Assembly (NCBI GenBank): GCA_965231165.1
Contig: OZ246421.1
Span: 62,001-126,000 of the forward strand
From: Micavibrio_C sp965231165
GTDB taxonomy: Bacteria > Pseudomonadota > Alphaproteobacteria > Micavibrionales > Micavibrionaceae
DNA: 64,000 nt
Direction of reading: 5' to 3'
In this document: positions 61,433 to 64,000 of the stretch, one piece after another
Numbering within the stretch: position 1 is the first letter of the stretch
Layout of the letters: every line of letters begins with the position of its first letter
The notes under the pieces: model-generated
What the model saw: the letters and a program-made list of their open reading frames with translations, nothing else
Told to the model about the DNA's origin: nothing
The model's database searches: none
Made by a program: the position numbers and the translations under genes

Positions 61433-62316
61433 CCCTGAACGAGCAAGCTGAACTGGCTGCGCTCACGACGACAACGTTTGAAGAAGATCCCCCGCGTGTT
61501 GGTGCCGAGGGGACGCATCCGGTTGACGCCTTCCTTTTGAACATCGACGGCTATGAAGGCCCGATTGATATTCTGCTGGGGATGGCCCGTGACCAGAAGG
61601 TTGATCTGGCGAAGATTTCCATTCTGCAACTGGCGCGCCAGTATCTGCAATTCATCGAACGCGCTCATGCGCTGGAACTTGATCTGGCGGCGGAATATCT
61701 GGTGATGGCGGCGTGGCTGGCCTACCTGAAATCGCGCCTGTTGTTGCCGCGTGATAAAGACGAAGAAGGCCCGGACGCGCAGGCGATGGCCGAGGCGCTG
61801 CAATTCCAGTTGCGCCGTCTGGAAGCGATGAAGATGGCGGCGGAGAACATGTTCAAGCTGCCGCAGCTGGGGCAGGGGATTTACCGTCGCGGTATGCCGG
61901 AAGGTCTGCACACGACCTATAACAGCATTTACGACCTGACGCTTTACGACCTGCTGCGCGCTTACGGCGATATTCAGCAGCGCGCCAAGGGTACGCATTA
62001 CGAACTGCCGTCGTTCAAGCTGATGTCGATGGAAGCGGCGATGGAACGTATGACGTCGATGCTCGGCAAGCTGCCGCGCAACGGCCCGTACAGCGTGTGG
62101 ACGACGCTGGAGAGCTTCCTGCCGCAGAAAACGGAAGACAAGCTTTTTGCGCGTTCGTCATTGGCATCGATGCTGACGGTGACGCTGGAGCTGGCGAAAC
62201 AAGGTAAAATAGAAGTGCGTCAGGATGGCCCGTTCCGTCCGGTCTATATGCGCGCAACCGCTGAGAAATTTGACGATGTCACGATGGAGGACACCCGACG
62301 TGCAACAGGAACCTGA
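61417..62316 (+). CDS. scpA: Segregation and condensation protein A
   Basis: Kleisin subunit of the SMC-ScpAB condensin. The N-terminal motif DGYEGPIDILLGMARDQKVDLAKISILQLARQYL is diagnostic, and AAEYLVMAAWLAYLKSRLLLP follows. 299 residues, within the normal range. It starts inside the end of nagZ and ends after the start of scpB, giving a compact operon nagZ-scpA-scpB-tatABC. Confidence 0.95.
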   Translation: MSHDIALNEQAELAALTTTTFEEDPPRVGAEGTHPVDAFLLNIDGYEGPIDILLGMARDQKVDLAKISILQLARQYLQFIERAHALELDLAAEYLVMAAWLAYLKSRLLLPRDKDEEGPDAQAMAEALQFQLRRLEAMKMAAENMFKLPQLGQGIYRRGMPEGLHTTYNSIYDLTLYDLLRAYGDIQQRAKGTHYELPSFKLMSMEAAMERMTSMLGKLPRNGPYSVWTTLESFLPQKTEDKLFARSSLASMLTVTLELAKQGKIEVRQDGPFRPVYMRATAEKFDDVTMEDTRRATGT

Positions 62317-63232
62317 AAATATCGAAATGATCGATGATGAAGATATCGCCGCGCTGGCCGATATGATCAACGAAACATTTGAAGATGATCTCGTTGAAGA
62401 AACGCAGGCCGAGACCGTGCCGGGCGAAGTGGTGGCGGAAGCGGGCGATGTCGTGGTGGCGGACGTCGATCAACTGCGCCTGATTGAGGCGTTGCTGTTT
62501 GCCTCGGCGGAGCCGCTGACCGTGAACGCGATCCGCGAACGCATGCCGGAAAATGCCGATGTCGGCGGGTTGCTGATGGAATTGCAAAAAACTTATGAAG
62601 GCCGCGGTGTCGCGCTTTTGAATATGGACGGGCACTGGGCTTTCCGTACGGCTTCTGATCTGGGCGATGCCCTGAGCATGAAAAAAGATGTCCAGCGCAA
62701 GCTTTCGAAAGCGGCGATGGAAACGCTGGCGATCGTGTCCTATCACCAGCCGGTGACGCGCCCCGAGATTGAGAATATCCGCGGCGTGGCGATTTCCAAC
62801 GGTACGCTGGATGTGTTGATGGAGTGCGGCTGGGTCAAACCGGGTCGCCGCCGCGAAACGCCGGGCCGCCCGTTGACATGGGTGACGACACCGGCATTCC
62901 TCGACCATTTCGGCCTGACGGCACTGACCGATCTGCCGGGTATGGATGAACTGAAATCTTCGGGTCTGCTCGATGCGCGTCCGGCGCTGGCTGTGACGAC
63001 GGGCAATTTGTTTGGTGCCGAAGATGATATGCTGGCGGCGGACCTGAAAGATGCCGACATTCAGGATGATGAAGAAGACGATGATGCTTACGAGGCTTCG
63101 GAAGAAGAAGTCGTGACGGCGGTTTCTGAATCTGAAGAAGAATCCGAGGGTGAAGCCTGGGACGATCTTGAAGCTTCCAACGATGACGATGATGACGACG
63201 AAGAATCCGACGACGAAGAAGAGGTCGCATAA
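62300..63232 (+). CDS. scpB: Segregation and condensation protein B
   Basis: Winged-helix partner of ScpA. RLIEALLFASAEPLTVNAIRERMPE and LSKAAMETLAIVSYHQPVTRPEIENIRGV are the conserved cores, then GRRRETPGRPLTWVTTPAFLDHFGL. The GTG at 62300 is chosen because GGAGG lies nine bases upstream; ATG 62276 would lie within scpA. About 310 residues, longer than usual because of a very acidic Glu/Asp-rich tail of about 70 residues. The stop overlaps the tatA start (TAATG). Confidence 0.93.
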   Translation: MQQEPENIEMIDDEDIAALADMINETFEDDLVEETQAETVPGEVVAEAGDVVVADVDQLRLIEALLFASAEPLTVNAIRERMPENADVGGLLMELQKTYEGRGVALLNMDGHWAFRTASDLGDALSMKKDVQRKLSKAAMETLAIVSYHQPVTRPEIENIRGVAISNGTLDVLMECGWVKPGRRRETPGRPLTWVTTPAFLDHFGLTALTDLPGMDELKSSGLLDARPALAVTTGNLFGAEDDMLAADLKDADIQDDEEDDDAYEASEEEVVTAVSESEEESEGEAWDDLEASNDDDDDDEESDDEEEVA

Positions 63233-63411
63233 TGGGCTTTAGTTTATGGCATCTGCTGGTTGTTATTCTGGTGGTGGTGCTGGTGTTCGGCACCAAACGC
63301 CTGCCGAACGTCATGGAAGATCTGGCCAAGGGCATTAAAAGCTTCAAAAAAGGCCTGAAAGACGAAGATTCCAGCAAGTCGATCTCGCGGGACAAGAAAG
63401 ACGAGGAGTAA
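63232..63411 (+). CDS. tatA: Sec-independent translocase protein TatA
   Basis: A 59-residue protein forming the size-variable part of the Tat export pore. One membrane helix (residues 5-20) is followed by FGTKRLPNVMEDLAKGIKSFKKGLKD, the TatA hinge and amphipathic helix; the tail is charged. The ATG shares bases with the scpB stop. It lies before tatB and tatC, completing a tatABC set that may export the thioredoxin-like protein at 6635. Confidence 0.95.
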   Translation: MGFSLWHLLVVILVVVLVFGTKRLPNVMEDLAKGIKSFKKGLKDEDSSKSISRDKKDEE

Positions 63412-63417
63412 GCGGTC

Positions 63418-63708
63418 ATGCTGGATTTCAGCTGGCCCGAACTTTTTGTGATTGCCGCCGTGGCGCTGATCGTTATCGGCCCCAAAGATATTCCCCAGAT
63501 CATGCATACGCTCGGGCGGTTTGTACGCCGCTTGCAATATGTGCGTTTTGCCATGTCACAGCAATTTGATGATTTTATGAAAGAGCATGACCTTGAGGAC
63601 ATTCGCAAGGCGGCGCAGGCGCGGCCTGATGAATTATTCGATGAAGCTGCTGCTGATGAAGAAGAAATGATGCCTCTGTCTTCCAAGCAGGAGGCCAAAG
63701 ATGAATGA
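63418..63708 (+). CDS. tatB: Sec-independent translocase protein TatB
   Basis: Substrate-recognition partner of TatC. The N-terminal helix MLDFSWPELFVIAAVALIVIGPKDIP has the conserved Glu8 and Gly-Pro pair, and an amphipathic helix (HTLGRFVRRLQYVRFAMSQQF) follows. 96 residues, shorter than E. coli TatB but usual here. Its last bases overlap the tatC start (ATGAATGA). Confidence 0.94.
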   Translation: MLDFSWPELFVIAAVALIVIGPKDIPQIMHTLGRFVRRLQYVRFAMSQQFDDFMKEHDLEDIRKAAQARPDELFDEAAADEEEMMPLSSKQEAKDE

Positions 63709-64000
63709 ACCCGTCAAACAATTGAGCGCCGATGAACGCCGTGACACGCTGAACACGCATCTGATCGAACTGAGGAAGCGCCTGTTATGGGCGCTGCTGG
63801 CGATGGTGGCGGGGATGGGTGTCTGTTACCTGTTCGTCGAGCAGATTTACGGTTTTCTGGTGCAGCCGCTGGCGAGGGCGATGGGGCCGGAGGACAGCCA
63901 GCGCCTGATTTATACCGGGCTGACCGAGGCGTTTTTCACATACCTGAAGGTATCGTTCTTTGCCGGGATGTTTCTGACTTTCCCGATTGTGGCGGCGCAG
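63701..64000 (+). CDS. tatC: Sec-independent translocase protein TatC (partial)
   Basis: Polytopic receptor for twin-arginine signal peptides. The visible 100 codons include LNTHLIELRKRLLWALLAMVAGMGVCYLF, the conserved N-terminus with first helix, and TGLTEAFFTYLKVSFFAGMFLTFPI, with the Glu and Phe of the TatC signal-binding face. The reading frame runs off the end of the window. Confidence 0.96.
   Translation, partial: MNEPVKQLSADERRDTLNTHLIELRKRLLWALLAMVAGMGVCYLFVEQIYGFLVQPLARAMGPEDSQRLIYTGLTEAFFTYLKVSFFAGMFLTFPIVAAQ

Noticed and set aside
1..64000. CRISPR array, rRNA operon or prophage
   Set aside because: No regularly spaced repeats, no rRNA sequence and no phage structural genes were seen on either strand.

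Overview
The window reads as chromosomal DNA of a GC-moderate alphaproteobacterium. Evidence: the order pal-cpoB-tilS-ftsH-glmM, the block erpA/dgt/SPOR/nagZ/scpA/scpB/tatABC, a UPF0262 gene beside murA, a CpdR-type cell-cycle regulator, an IalB-family protein and a CpaA-F/Tad pilus locus. Several secreted proteins that I cannot assign, together with a leucine-dehydrogenase-type enzyme, would fit a Micavibrio-like lineage, but this is inference; no rRNA gene is present to settle it.

Layout. 1-9 kb: envelope and housekeeping genes (SirB1-like protein, Pal, CpoB, TilS, FtsH under a heat-shock-like promoter, a Tat-signal thioredoxin, GlmM, a small ankyrin protein). 9-14 kb: proline iminopeptidase, PurA, a degenerate protein kinase with a C-terminal anchor, and a membrane protein. 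14.3-28.1 kb: a complete Tad pilus locus (three TadE/G-type pseudopilin genes, flp with a perfect CtrA box upstream, cpaA-F, tadB, tadC), then convergent genes for a TadD-like lipoprotein and a stand-alone secretin N-domain protein. 28.2-34 kb: tRNA-Val, cpdR, a glycosyltransferase, a secreted repeat protein, rluD, a candidate non-coding RNA and a leucine-dehydrogenase-type gene. 34-44.3 kb: secreted or outer-membrane proteins (HEIGH/EF-hand protein, YjbH-like beta-barrel, patatin lipoprotein) around infA-maf and an RNase E/G gene that seems to start at CTG; tRNA-Phe with a duplicated 3' end. 44.4-50.3 kb: a minus-strand run dcd, murA, UPF0262, glpD, glpK, then tRNA-Thr. 50.3-57.6 kb: ialB, an AT-rich HEPN-motif gene, lipoproteins, xth, a HAD phosphatase, erpA and dgt. 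57.7-59.3 kb: an AT-rich island with a nuclease-like/membrane protein pair and a decayed IS1595-type element, lying where related genomes usually carry argS. 59.5-64 kb: SPOR protein, nagZ, scpA, scpB, tatA, tatB and the start of tatC, whose reading frame runs off the window.

How the genes work together: the Tad genes build a type IVc pilus (CpaF motor, TadB/TadC platform, CpaC secretin, CpaD pilotin-like lipoprotein, CpaE localiser, CpaA peptidase, Flp subunit), and the CtrA box ties pilin expression to the cell cycle, as does CpdR nearby. Pal/CpoB and the SPOR and NagZ proteins serve the envelope and peptidoglycan; GlmM and MurA feed peptidoglycan synthesis; GlpD/GlpK catabolise glycerol. 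The most interesting unexplained regions are the AT-rich inserts at 50.8-51.8 kb and 57.7-59.3 kb, which look like horizontally acquired accessory genes, possibly defence genes, and the structured transcript candidate at 32.37-32.59 kb.
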